NCBI RefSeq assembly: GCF_003259255.1
Contig: NZ_QGOL01000002.1
Coordinates: 434,001 to 498,000, forward strand
Origin: Algoriphagus litoralis
GTDB taxonomy: Bacteria > Bacteroidota > Bacteroidia > Cytophagales > Cyclobacteriaceae
Direction of reading: 5' to 3'
DNA: 64,000 nucleotides
The notes beneath the pieces are model-generated. The model was not told where the DNA came from, ran no database searches, and saw only the letters and a list, made by a program, of their open reading frames with translations. A program made the position numbers and the translations under genes. Shown one piece after another: positions 28,785 to 38,178 of the stretch (its first letter is position 1; each line of letters starts with the position of its first letter).

Positions 28785-30059
28785 ATGAAACGAAGGAATT
28801 TTATGCAAATGGCAGCTTTGGGAGCAGGAACATCCCTTTTTGCAGGCAGCTCCACTTTTGCAGCTGCTAAATCATCTACGCTGGAGGCTCAGCTTGAGGG
28901 ATTGACATCGCGTGTCGCTGATGTGGTTCCGATTACCTTAGAAGAGCGCAAAGCAAGAATCGCAAAAGCACAACGTTTGATGGATAAAAATGGCTTTGCA
29001 GCCATCGTCCTGGATTCTGGCACCTCCATGAATTACTTTACAGGTATGACTTGGGGACAGAGTGAGCGGCCAATGGTTGCGATCATACCCTCCAAAGGCG
29101 AAGTCAGCTACATCTGTCCAAAATTTGAGGAATCAAGGCTGGAGGAGCGGATTATTTTGGGTTCCAAAATCTATGCTTGGGAGGAGGACGAAAGTCCCTA
29201 TAAGCAAATGAAACAGGCCATAGTAGACTCTGGAGCCACTTCAGGCAAGATTGGAATGGAAGAACGCGTGCGTTTTTTCATCGCAGATGGTCTACGGCAG
29301 GTTGCCAGTGGTTTTGACGTTGTCAGTGCTGATCCGATAGTCATTCCCTGCCGCATCATTAAATCCCCTGCAGAGATTGCATTGATGCAACGTGCCACAA
29401 AATTGACCATCGAGGCGATGACTTTGGGTTTTGCAGCCCTAAAAGAAGGGGTCAGTCCATCAGCTTTTTCCTCCACAGTAGCTCAAGCCCATCAGAAAAT
29501 GGGCGGAAGACATGCTTTTGCCCTAGCTAACTTTGCCGAAGCTTCTGCTTACCCACATGGAACTTCCAAGCCACAAGTTTTGAAAAAAGGTGACGTCGTT
29601 TTGGTTGATTGCGGATGTACTGTAGAAGGGTACAATTCGGATATCAGCCGTACCATAGTCTTTGGTGCAGAGCCTACTGCCCGACAGATTGAAATCTGGA
29701 ATCTGGAAAAAGAAGCTCAAGCAGCAGGATACCGCGCGGCCAAAATCGGTGCAACACTCGGAGAAGTAGATGCCGCTGCGCGAAAAGTAATCACAGATGC
29801 AGGATTTGGACCCGATTACAAGTTGCCAGGCTTGCCGCACCGCACAGGTCATGGCATCGGGATGGATGGCCACGAATGGGGAAATGCAGTCCGGGGCAAT
29901 ACGCAAATCCTGGAACCGGGAATGTGCTTCAGCATTGAGCCAAATATTTCGATAGTGGGAGAATTTGGTGTACGTCATGAAGATTGTGTGTACATGACCG
30001 AATCAGGGCCAGTTTGGTTTTCGGAGCCGAGCCCATCGATTTCTCAGCCTTTTGCCTAA
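28785..30059 (+). CDS. M24 metallopeptidase (Xaa-Pro aminopeptidase/dipeptidase type), probably Tat-exported
   Basis: The 424-residue protein starts with MKRRNFMQMAALGAGTSLFA, a twin-arginine-like signal, so it is likely exported folded. A creatinase-type N-terminal domain (about 50-190) precedes the pita-bread catalytic domain. The five dinuclear metal ligands are present: Asp275 (VLVDCG), Asp286 (SDISRT), His356 (RTGHGIG), Glu385 (FSIEPN) and Glu399 (VRHEDC). It probably removes residues next to proline from peptides. Export of an M24 enzyme suggests peptide scavenging. Confidence 0.9.
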   Translation: MKRRNFMQMAALGAGTSLFAGSSTFAAAKSSTLEAQLEGLTSRVADVVPITLEERKARIAKAQRLMDKNGFAAIVLDSGTSMNYFTGMTWGQSERPMVAIIPSKGEVSYICPKFEESRLEERIILGSKIYAWEEDESPYKQMKQAIVDSGATSGKIGMEERVRFFIADGLRQVASGFDVVSADPIVIPCRIIKSPAEIALMQRATKLTIEAMTLGFAALKEGVSPSAFSSTVAQAHQKMGGRHAFALANFAEASAYPHGTSKPQVLKKGDVVLVDCGCTVEGYNSDISRTIVFGAEPTARQIEIWNLEKEAQAAGYRAAKIGATLGEVDAAARKVITDAGFGPDYKLPGLPHRTGHGIGMDGHEWGNAVRGNTQILEPGMCFSIEPNISIVGEFGVRHEDCVYMTESGPVWFSEPSPSISQPFA

Positions 30060-30169
30060 GTAAATTGGCGAGAACCAAGTTCACCTGTTTCAGGTTACAA
30101 TCTTTGGGCTTGCCCTCGGGCTTCCCCTCAAAAAATTGTACCTTCGCCGATTAATAATTCCGCATTTTC

Positions 30170-33001
30170 ATGAGTCAATCCCCTGCTTCACAGGAAGAAT
30201 ATATAGAAATTTTTGGAGCCCGAGAGCATAATCTCAAAAACCTCGATGTGAAAATCCCCCGAAACAAACTCGTCGTGGTGACTGGTTTGAGCGGAAGTGG
30301 AAAAAGCTCCTTGGCTTTTGATACCATCTATGCAGAGGGACAGCGCCGCTACATGGAGAGCTTTTCGGCGTATGCCCGATCTTTTCTGGGGGGAATGGAG
30401 CGACCCGACGTGGACAAAATCAACGGACTTTCTCCGGTGATTGCCATTGAGCAGAAGACTACCTCCAAAAACCCTCGATCGACCGTCGGCACGGTGACTG
30501 AAATTTATGATTTCATGCGATTGCTATATGCCCGAGCAGGTGAAGCGTACTCCTATCTGACCGGGAAGCGAATGATCCGGCAGACGGAAGACCAGATTAT
30601 CGATCAATTGTTCTCCAATTTTTCAGGTAAAAAACTCTACATCCTCGCACCGGTAGTCAAAGGTCGAAAAGGACATTACCGTGAGCTTTTTGAGCAAATC
30701 CGCAAGATGGGTTTCTCTAAAGTCCGGGTGGATGGTGTGGTGATGGACATTGTCCCAAAAATGCAAGTGGATCGATACAAGATCCATGATATCGAAATTG
30801 TCATTGATCGGATTGTAGCAGATGAATCGGATCGATTTCGAATTACCCAATCACTTAAGTCTGGCCTTCAGCATGGCAAAGGTGTCATCATGGTACGTGA
30901 AGAAAATGGAGAGGTACACCATTTCTCCAAGTACCTGATGGATCCGGAGACGGGACTTTCGTACGATGAGCCAGCTCCAAACTCCTTCTCATTCAACTCA
31001 CCCTACGGCGCCTGTCCTACCTGTAATGGCTTGGGCATCATAGAAGAAATCACGCGGGAGAGCATTATTCCAGATCCCGGCCTAAGCATTACCCGAGGAG
31101 GAATTGCCCCCTTGGGAGAATATCGGGACATCTGGATTTTTAAGAAAATCGAAGCAATCCTTAAGCACTACAAGTGCAGCATGAGCACCCCTATCAAAGA
31201 TCTTCCTGATCATGTGGTGGAAGTCTTACTTTTTGGAGACAAAGTGGAAGTAGCAGTGGACTCGGTCAAATACCCAGGAACTAAATGGAATACCACCTTT
31301 GAAGGAATAGTCAACTTTCTTCAGAAATATCAGGAGGGAAGTTCGGACAAGATTCAGGATTGGGTTTCCGAGTTTACCGTCACCAAAACTTGCCCCGAAT
31401 GTGAAGGCTATCGTTTGAAAAAAGAGGCTTTGCATTTCAAAATAGATGAAAAACACATCGGTGAATTGGCAATGCTGGATATCCAGAGCCTTGCGGAGTG
31501 GTTTGAGGGTTTGGAAAGTCGAATCACAGAAAAGCAGAATATCATCGGTGCTGAGGTATTGAAGGAAATCCGCAAGCGGATTGGGTTCTTGCTCGATATT
31601 GGGTTGAGTTATTTGTCCCTAAATCGCCCCCTGCGAACGCTATCCGGAGGTGAGGCTCAGCGAATCAGACTGGCCACTCAGATTGGTACGCAGCTCGTCG
31701 GTGTGCTTTATATTTTGGATGAGCCAAGCATTGGGCTGCATCAGCGTGACAATGAGAAATTGATCAAAGCACTTCAAAGTCTGCGTGATTTGGGCAATTC
31801 GGTACTTGTGGTAGAGCATGATAAGGACATGATGCTCGCGTCAGACTTTGTACTCGACATGGGTCCGGGAGCTGGTCGCCATGGCGGACATGTTGTAGCT
31901 GCAGGCCATCCTACAGCGATCTTCAACAATGGTTCGGTCACTTCTCGCTATCTCAGTGGGAAGCTTGGCTTGCCCATTCCTAAAGAGCGAAGAAAAGGAA
32001 AAGGGTCGAGTTTAATTCTGACAGGTGCCAGTGGAAATAACCTGAAAAATGTCACTTTGGAATTGCCCTTGGGAACTTTGATTTTGATCACAGGAGTATC
32101 CGGAAGTGGGAAGAGTACCTTAATCCATGAGACACTTTATCCGATTTTGAACCGGGAATTTTACAATTCAAAAAAGGAACCGATGCCCTTCAAAAGTATC
32201 GAAGGCCTCAAAGAACTGGACAAAGTGATCGAAGTGGATCAGTCCCCAATCGGACGGACTCCAAGATCAAATCCTGCAACCTATACCGGTGTTTTCTCTG
32301 ATATCCGGACCCTTTTCACCGATCTTCCCGAATCAAAAATCAGAGGGTACAAGCCCGGGCGATTCTCCTTCAATGTTAAAGGAGGCAGATGCGAGGATTG
32401 TGAAGGTGCGGGTATGAAGCTGATAGAGATGGATTTCCTTCCAGATGTACATATCCCCTGCGAAACCTGCAAAGGGAAGCGCTACAATCGGGAGACTCTA
32501 GAAGTAAGATTTAAAGGAAAATCCATTTCGGACGTTTTGGATATGACCGTGGAGCAGGCGGTAGATTTTTTTGAGTTTCAACCGAAGATTCTCCGAAAAA
32601 TTAAAACCCTCAGTGAGGTGGGTTTGGGCTATATCACTCTGGGACAGCATGCTACGACACTTTCAGGAGGAGAAGCACAGCGGGTCAAATTGGCAACTGA
32701 ACTCTCAAAAAAGGATACTGGAAAGACATTTTATATCCTGGATGAACCTACTACGGGGTTGCACTTTCAGGACATCGATCTTTTGATGGGCGTGTTGCAA
32801 AAGCTCGTGGATAAAGGGAATACAGTCCTGATCATCGAGCATAACCTTGATGTGATCAAAGTAGCAGATCGAGTGATAGATCTGGGTCCTGAAGGAGGGA
32901 ATAAAGGTGGAACAATCGTAGTCCAAGGAACTCCGGAAGAAGTAGCGGCACATGCCAAAAGTCACACTGGCAGATTCTTGAAGGCTGAATTAAAACGCTG
33001 A
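30170..33001 (+). CDS. uvrA: Excinuclease ABC subunit A
   Basis: The 943-residue DNA damage-recognition ATPase of nucleotide excision repair. Two ABC modules are visible: Walker [10 protein letters not shown] near residue 40, signature [12 protein letters not shown], then the second Walker [10 protein letters not shown] and signature [12 protein letters not shown]. Zinc-binding cysteines appear in CPTCNG, CPECEG and CEDCEG...CETCKG. Length and order are those of the standard protein. Confidence 0.98.
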   Translation: MSQSPASQEEYIEIFGAREHNLKNLDVKIPRNKLVVVTGLSGSGKSSLAFDTIYAEGQRRYMESFSAYARSFLGGMERPDVDKINGLSPVIAIEQKTTSKNPRSTVGTVTEIYDFMRLLYARAGEAYSYLTGKRMIRQTEDQIIDQLFSNFSGKKLYILAPVVKGRKGHYRELFEQIRKMGFSKVRVDGVVMDIVPKMQVDRYKIHDIEIVIDRIVADESDRFRITQSLKSGLQHGKGVIMVREENGEVHHFSKYLMDPETGLSYDEPAPNSFSFNSPYGACPTCNGLGIIEEITRESIIPDPGLSITRGGIAPLGEYRDIWIFKKIEAILKHYKCSMSTPIKDLPDHVVEVLLFGDKVEVAVDSVKYPGTKWNTTFEGIVNFLQKYQEGSSDKIQDWVSEFTVTKTCPECEGYRLKKEALHFKIDEKHIGELAMLDIQSLAEWFEGLESRITEKQNIIGAEVLKEIRKRIGFLLDIGLSYLSLNRPLRTLSGGEAQRIRLATQIGTQLVGVLYILDEPSIGLHQRDNEKLIKALQSLRDLGNSVLVVEHDKDMMLASDFVLDMGPGAGRHGGHVVAAGHPTAIFNNGSVTSRYLSGKLGLPIPKERRKGKGSSLILTGASGNNLKNVTLELPLGTLILITGVSGSGKSTLIHETLYPILNREFYNSKKEPMPFKSIEGLKELDKVIEVDQSPIGRTPRSNPATYTGVFSDIRTLFTDLPESKIRGYKPGRFSFNVKGGRCEDCEGAGMKLIEMDFLPDVHIPCETCKGKRYNRETLEVRFKGKSISDVLDMTVEQAVDFFEFQPKILRKIKTLSEVGLGYITLGQHATTLSGGEAQRVKLATELSKKDTGKTFYILDEPTTGLHFQDIDLLMGVLQKLVDKGNTVLIIEHNLDVIKVADRVIDLGPEGGNKGGTIVVQGTPEEVAAHAKSHTGRFLKAELKR

Positions 33002-33063
33002 ATTTGACACGAAAATCAAGCGTCTCGTCCATCTATCAAATTAAAGATCTCCATTCCTCCTCC

Positions 33064-34137
33064 ATGGCTAACTTTAAGCCAAAGATGAACAGAGTCAGGC
33101 TTTATTGGACGTTGCAGCTTTTGGGCTGGGGAGGCTTTGCCTTTGTCAATATCTTTTTTGCCTCACTTTCCGAAGGCATCACACCCAAACAAAGCTGGGC
33201 CTTTGTCGCGTGGGCGTTGTATTATTTACTTTCCACTCACGGCTTCAGACATATCGTCAAGACCTACGGCTGGTTTAAGATGGGCATCTTGAGGCTCTTG
33301 CTTCAGACCATTTTAGCCCTGATTGGCCTTTCGATTTTGAACTTCATTGCCCAAATCCTGATCAACCTGGCTTTTGGCACCTTGAATCCCGCGCAGGATT
33401 TTAGGGCGGTGATCGTGGCAGTCACGCTGTTTGTCAACTTCCTGTATTACTCATTCTGGTTTTTGCTGTATTTTCTTTTTCATTTCTTAGACAATTACAA
33501 CAGTGGTCTCAGATATGAAGCCAAGATCAATGAAATCAGACTAAATCACCTGAAAAGTCAGCTCAATCCGCATTTTATCTTCAATGCACTGAATTCTGTG
33601 AGGGCGCTGGTCGATGAAGATCCCGAAAAAGCAAAGTCAGCCATCACCCGGATTTCGAATATGCTGCGCTTTACTTTGATGATGGACAAAAAGCAGGTGA
33701 TCGATTTTGCAGATGAATTGGCAACAGTCAAGGATTACCTGGAATTGGAAACGATTCGCTTTGAGGAACGTTTGGAAGTAGTGTATCAGGTAGAGGATGA
33801 GGCTTACAGCTACAAAATTCCCCCGATGATGCTCCAGACTATCGTCGAAAACGGAATCAAACACGGGATCTCCAATCTAGTCAAAGGAGGCCTGATCGAA
33901 ATCAAATGCCGGGAAGGATTGCAGGAGGAACTTTACATTCAGGTGAAAAATAGCGGCTACCTCAATCCCAATTCCTTTAATTCTAAAAAAGATACGGGAG
34001 GACACGGATTAGAAAATACCAGACAACGCCTGAAGCTGCTATACGGAGACCAGGCAAGTTTCCGGATATTTAATTCCGGAAACCAGTTTGTGATCACTGA
34101 AATTAAAATACCAAAACAAAGAGTTACTTTAGAATAA
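33064..34137 (+). CDS. LytS-type sensor histidine kinase
   Basis: The start was set at ATG 33064 (MANFKPKMNRVRLYW), since upstream codons back to a TTG at 33004 add only a polar tail. The 357-residue protein has four transmembrane helices (about 12-33, 45-60, 75-100 and 115-142) and a His_kinase domain with phospho-acceptor His170 in QLNPHFIFNAL. The ATPase domain with NGIKHG and GHGLENTRQRL follows. It senses an unknown membrane-associated cue and phosphorylates the LytTR regulator encoded 14 bases downstream. Confidence 0.9.
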   Translation: MANFKPKMNRVRLYWTLQLLGWGGFAFVNIFFASLSEGITPKQSWAFVAWALYYLLSTHGFRHIVKTYGWFKMGILRLLLQTILALIGLSILNFIAQILINLAFGTLNPAQDFRAVIVAVTLFVNFLYYSFWFLLYFLFHFLDNYNSGLRYEAKINEIRLNHLKSQLNPHFIFNALNSVRALVDEDPEKAKSAITRISNMLRFTLMMDKKQVIDFADELATVKDYLELETIRFEERLEVVYQVEDEAYSYKIPPMMLQTIVENGIKHGISNLVKGGLIEIKCREGLQEELYIQVKNSGYLNPNSFNSKKDTGGHGLENTRQRLKLLYGDQASFRIFNSGNQFVITEIKIPKQRVTLE

Positions 34138-34151
34138 CAAACTCAATAACT

Positions 34152-34886
34152 ATGAGAGCCATTGTAATCGATGACGAGCGCCTAGCCCGTAAAGAACTGA
34201 TTAATTTACTGAACCAACTTGAAACGGTAGAAGTCGTCGGCGAAGCCGTAAATGTAGACGATGCCAAGGAAAAGATAGAGCAGCTTCAGCCAGATGTGAT
34301 TTTTTTGGATATCCAGATGCCGGAAAAAACGGGCTTTGATCTCCTGGAGGAATTGGACCATGTACCTCATGTCATCTTCACTACGGCCTATGATGAGTAT
34401 GCATTGAAGGCTTTTCAGGTCAATGCGCTCGATTATTTGTTGAAACCAATAGAACCCAAGCGTCTCGAAGATGCCATCAATAAGTTGCTCGGCAAAATCG
34501 AAGGAGCTTCCAAACGTGATGAAGAAGGGGCGTATGTCAATCAGAAAAAATTGACCTTGGAAGATCAGGTTTTTGTCAAAGATGGAGACAGGTGCTGGTT
34601 TGTCAGATTGTCAAACGTTCGCCTTTTTGAATCGGATGGAAATTACATCAAGGTGTATTTTGACAACTTTAAACCGATGATTCATAAGTCACTGAATGCC
34701 TTGGATGAACGATTGGATGAGAAGTCATTTTTTCGCGCCAGCAGGAAACACATCATTAACCTCGGCTGGGTGGAGGCGATAGAGCCTTGGTTTAATGGAG
34801 GCTTGGTCGTGACGCTCAAGGGTGGTGATCGAATCGAAGTAAGCCGACGTCAAGCTGCCCGCTTTAAGGAAATGATGAGTTTATAA
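34152..34886 (+). CDS. LytTR-family response regulator
   Basis: The 244-residue cytoplasmic protein has a CheY-like receiver (1-120) with phospho-acceptor Asp53 in IFLDIQMPEKTG, the conserved Thr in FTTAYDEYALKAF and Lys in YLLKPI. The C-terminal LytTR DNA-binding domain (about 150-244) contains ESDGNYIKVYF and FRASRKHIINLGWV. It is the cognate partner of the preceding kinase by spacing and family pairing. Targets are unknown. Confidence 0.92.
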   Translation: MRAIVIDDERLARKELINLLNQLETVEVVGEAVNVDDAKEKIEQLQPDVIFLDIQMPEKTGFDLLEELDHVPHVIFTTAYDEYALKAFQVNALDYLLKPIEPKRLEDAINKLLGKIEGASKRDEEGAYVNQKKLTLEDQVFVKDGDRCWFVRLSNVRLFESDGNYIKVYFDNFKPMIHKSLNALDERLDEKSFFRASRKHIINLGWVEAIEPWFNGGLVVTLKGGDRIEVSRRQAARFKEMMSL

Positions 34887-35009
34887 TATTTCATAAGCAA
34901 AAAAAAGCATTTGATTTTCGAAAGAAAATTTTGACCTTAGGGTAACTATTCGTTTATTATAGCGAGGACTTCATTTTTAATCCCTTAAAGCGTATCAATT
35001 GCTCAGAAT

Positions 35010-35765
35010 ATGAAAGAAGAACGAATTCTGATTGTCGAAGATGACTTAAGTATTGCTGAAAATATTCAGGAAATTCTTGAGCTCTTAGGCTATGTGAATA
35101 TAGACATAGCCAATTCGGCAAATCAGTGTATCAAAGTCATCAAAAAATATCGGCCTGATCTCATTTTCATGGATATCAAGTTGAAAGGTGATAAAGATGG
35201 AATTGAGCTGGGTGAGATCGTAAAGCAAATGGTGGATGCACCGCTTGTATTTGTGACTTCCTATAGTGATCCGACGATCATCGAGCGAGCGAAGCGAATA
35301 TCCCCTGCTGGATTTATCGTAAAGCCCTTCAACACCAACGATATCCATGCCATCGTGGAGATTGTGCTGTACAATAAGCGGACTAAACCTGCACCTGAGG
35401 CTGCTGTTGTAAAGACTGGTACAGAAAGTCCTTTCCTAGTGAATGACGCGGTTTTTATCAAAGCGGACAATGCCTTCGAACGAGTGCAGTACGATGACAT
35501 TTTCTACATCGAGGCCAATGGGAATATGGTGACGATTTTTACGAAAAATCGGGATTACAACATCCGGAAGTCCATGAAGGAAATCGAAGACATTCTTCCT
35601 TCTCATTTGTTTCTTCGAGTCCAAAAGTCCTACATCGTGCATTTGGGACAGATCGAAAGCTTCAATACCAAAGAAATTACCCTTCTTCAGGGAGGAATCA
35701 TTCAGGTGGGAAGGCAGTATTACAACAGCTTCCTGGCCAAATTGAATACGATTACTGAAAGTTAA
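35010..35765 (+). CDS. Second LytTR response regulator, without adjacent kinase
   Basis: The 251-residue protein has a receiver with Asp55 in IFMDIKLKGDKDG, more like hybrid-kinase receivers than the preceding regulator, then a linker (about 130-150) and a LytTR domain containing YIEANGNMVTIF and FLRVQKSYIVHL. It starts about 120 bases after the first regulator and no kinase gene sits beside it, so its input is either cross-talk from the LytS-type kinase or a distant partner. It is not a recent duplicate of the neighbour: identity is limited to family motifs. Confidence 0.9.
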   Translation: MKEERILIVEDDLSIAENIQEILELLGYVNIDIANSANQCIKVIKKYRPDLIFMDIKLKGDKDGIELGEIVKQMVDAPLVFVTSYSDPTIIERAKRISPAGFIVKPFNTNDIHAIVEIVLYNKRTKPAPEAAVVKTGTESPFLVNDAVFIKADNAFERVQYDDIFYIEANGNMVTIFTKNRDYNIRKSMKEIEDILPSHLFLRVQKSYIVHLGQIESFNTKEITLLQGGIIQVGRQYYNSFLAKLNTITES

Positions 35766-36009
35766 GTAAAGGGAGATAGGCTGTAGCGAAATACAGTTGA
35801 AAGTCCTACTGCGTAGGACGAAATAGAAGTTTGACCGATTTAAAAGGCCTATTGGTAGGCGGTATCGAATTGATTGAAGAAACGAAATCGTGAGAAAACC
35901 CTTGACTTTCAAATTCGAAAAAAATCAGTGTAGATCTCCGAATTTTTCTGCTAAAAACTTGCCTGGCGGCAGTCAGGTCAGCGGGGAATCTTAAAGTTAT
36001 AAGAAATAA
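35766..36009. other. Intergenic space between convergent regulator and small gene
   Basis: No gene is seen. There is a loose palindromic cluster (CCTGGCGGCAGTCAGG near 35962) of the kind often seen between genes in this phylum, then a terminator for the minus-strand gene on the far side. Confidence 0.4.
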
Positions 36010-36037
36010 AAAAGAGGCGGACAGGATCCGCCTCTTT
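36010..36037 (-). terminator. Terminator of the small minus-strand gene
   Basis: On the minus strand the hairpin AAGAGGCGGA / TCCGCCTCTT with loop TCCTG is followed by TTTTTTA. It is nearly symmetric, so weak termination from the other side is possible. Its presence supports the small upstream gene as real. Confidence 0.85.
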
Positions 36038-36084
36038 AGATTAACCAAACAATCAACCAAATTAACCCTTACGGATAATTGTCT

Positions 36085-36315
36085 TTAACAAATCTCAGAA
36101 CTCTGAGATTTTTCTGTTTTGTAGATGTTTACCTGAAGTGCTTCAGGACCTGATGTAGTATCGAATCCGATCTGTGGAGTTGGTTTAGCAGTTTCAAATC
36201 GGGCAGTTTGCTGTGCGATATTGGTTTCAGCTTTCGCTTTGAGGACGATGGTGATTGCCATTGCAAGTCCCAAGGCCGCACAGACGTTTTTTTGAGAAAA
36301 GATTGCAGTAGTCAT
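36085..36315 (-). CDS. Small membrane-anchored or secreted peptide, unknown
   Basis: The start was taken at 36315 (MTTAIFSQKNVCAALG); the frame stays open 13 codons further upstream. The 76-residue product has one hydrophobic segment (about 11-25) resembling a signal anchor and a polar, Thr/Gln-rich tail ending in Cys. No family is recognised. It has its own strong terminator about 48 bases after the stop. That is the main reason to accept it as a gene. Confidence 0.5.
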   Translation of the reverse strand: MTTAIFSQKNVCAALGLAMAITIVLKAKAETNIAQQTARFETAKPTPQIGFDTTSGPEALQVNIYKTEKSQSSEIC

Positions 36316-36514
36316 GGCAGTAATAATATGTTGGTTTGTGTTCGTATATTCCATAATGCCAAAAGGCGACCAAACTCGAAAAAGGGCTTAAAATAGCATC
36401 AGATGCACTATTTCTAAAAATAACTGTACGGTTTCGTACAGCATACTGTCAGTGGCGGACAAAATGCTGAAAAATGAAAAGTTACAGTCCTTATCAGTTT
36501 TTTATAAGAAAAAT

Positions 36515-36542
36515 CAAAAAAGGCTTCCCGCAGGGAAGCCTC
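36515..36542 (-). terminator. Terminator of the PIN-PhoH gene
   Basis: Minus-strand hairpin GAGGCTTCCC / GGGAAGCC with loop TGC, followed by TTTTTTG. It begins about 30 bases after the phoH-like stop. Confidence 0.88.
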
Positions 36543-36571
36543 AAAACTTGCTGATAATAAACTATTTAAAA

Positions 36572-37921
36572 TTACAACAACTCATTCGCCAGATTGGCCA
36601 GCTCGGATCGTTCGCCTTTCTCCAGCTTGATATGTGCATAGAGCGGATGGTCTTTGACTCGATCGATAAGATAGGACAAACCATTAGATTGCGAATCCAA
36701 GTAAGGCGTATCGATCTGGAAGACGTCACCGGTGAAGATGATTTTGGTGTTTTCGCCCGCACGGGAAATGATCGTCTTGATCTCATGCGGAGTCAGGTTT
36801 TGCGCCTCATCCACGATAAAGAAGATGTTTGAAAGCGAACGTCCTCGGATATAAGCCAAAGGCTGGATCACCAATTTCTCCTGATTGACCAATTCGGTGA
36901 TTTTCTGGAATTCTTTGTCCGTCTCCTTGTATTGGTTTTGGATAAACTTCAGGTTATCCCAGAGCGGTTCCATGTAGGGATTTAGCTTGGACTTGATATC
37001 TCCAGGGAGGTAACCGATGTCCTTATTGGAAAGAGGAACGATCGGTCTTGCAAGGAAGATCTGCTTGTACTCTCTTCGTTGCTCCAATGCTCCAGCCAAA
37101 GCTAAGAGCGTCTTTCCCGTTCCTGCTACCCCTTGAATCGAAACCAGCTTGATGTCAGGATTCATGATCGCATGGAGGGCAAAGGTCTGCTCAGCATTTT
37201 TGGGCTTGATATTATAAGCCAATCGCTTGTCCACACGCTCCAGCACATTTTCCTCAGAATTGTAAAAAGCCAAAACCGAGTTTTTGTCGCTCTTGAGGAT
37301 ATAGTAGGCGTTTGACTTCCGCTTTCGTGTGCCAAGTATCGTTTTTGCTTCGACAAATCCCTGTTCATACAACTTGTTGATGGCTTCGGGATCCACGTTG
37401 TCCATCACATACTTTCCGGTGTTTTCGAGTTCGGTGATGTTTTTGATCTTCCCGGTCTCGTAGTCTTCCGCTTGGATATTGAGCGATTTCGCTTTCAGCC
37501 GAAGGTTGATGTCTTTGGAAACGAGGATGACTTTTCGTGTTTTTTCTTTCTCCTGAAGATGGAGTGCGACATTGAGAATCTTGTGGTCGTTTTTGTCTTC
37601 TCCAAAAATCACATTAGCATTTTTCTCATTCTCAGGATGATACATCATCACTTTGAAGTCGCCCTTGGTCTTCCCATTTAGTGGAGTCCATTCATCGATC
37701 CGTTGATCTTGAGATAGCTTGTCCAGCAATCGGATAAATTCCCGGGCTTCAAAGTTCTTGGTATCATTCCCTTTTTTGAACTGATCGAGTTCCTCCAGCA
37801 CGGTGATCGGGATCACTACATTGTGCTCAGCAAAATTCATGATGGAGTTGTGTGCGTATAGGATCACGGAAGTGTCCAGCACAAAGATTTTCCGATCTTT
37901 ATCGGACTTGGCTCTAGGCAT
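36572..37921 (-). CDS. PIN-domain / PhoH ATPase fusion
   Basis: A 449-residue cytoplasmic protein joins an N-terminal PIN ribonuclease-like domain to a C-terminal PhoH ATPase. The PIN domain has FVLDTSVILYAH with Asp16 and acidic positions in LEELDQF and FGEDKNDH. The ATPase has Walker A GVAGTGKT (264-271), Walker B FFIVDEAQN and sensor IIFTGD. The PhoH2-type combination is associated with RNA unwinding and cleavage; the cellular role is not settled. It stands alone between its terminator and a 257-base gap with no gene. Confidence 0.92.
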   Translation of the reverse strand: MPRAKSDKDRKIFVLDTSVILYAHNSIMNFAEHNVVIPITVLEELDQFKKGNDTKNFEAREFIRLLDKLSQDQRIDEWTPLNGKTKGDFKVMMYHPENEKNANVIFGEDKNDHKILNVALHLQEKEKTRKVILVSKDINLRLKAKSLNIQAEDYETGKIKNITELENTGKYVMDNVDPEAINKLYEQGFVEAKTILGTRKRKSNAYYILKSDKNSVLAFYNSEENVLERVDKRLAYNIKPKNAEQTFALHAIMNPDIKLVSIQGVAGTGKTLLALAGALEQRREYKQIFLARPIVPLSNKDIGYLPGDIKSKLNPYMEPLWDNLKFIQNQYKETDKEFQKITELVNQEKLVIQPLAYIRGRSLSNIFFIVDEAQNLTPHEIKTIISRAGENTKIIFTGDVFQIDTPYLDSQSNGLSYLIDRVKDHPLYAHIKLEKGERSELANLANELL

Positions 37922-38178
37922 GCGCAGGTAAATTGTAGTGGTACTGTGTATAATTAAATTAGAAAAATATCCTCATCAATAGCTAAGAACTTGCAATAAA
38001 AAATGATTAAGAATTCTCAAGTATGGGTAGGGGGTTGAAAATCAAAATGATAAAAAAGGATTCAAAGGTTAGAAAGCTTTACAGTTTTGAGGTTCATTAA
38101 CTCAACTTGGCAACTTTAAGACTTTACTATTTTTCAACTCAAAATTTTTATTCAAAAAAGCCCAATCTCATCCCTGAG

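Noticed and set aside
33004-33063. Upstream TTG start for the LytS-type kinase
   Set aside because: It adds 20 polar residues with no domain; the ATG at 33064 is a more usual start just before the first helix.
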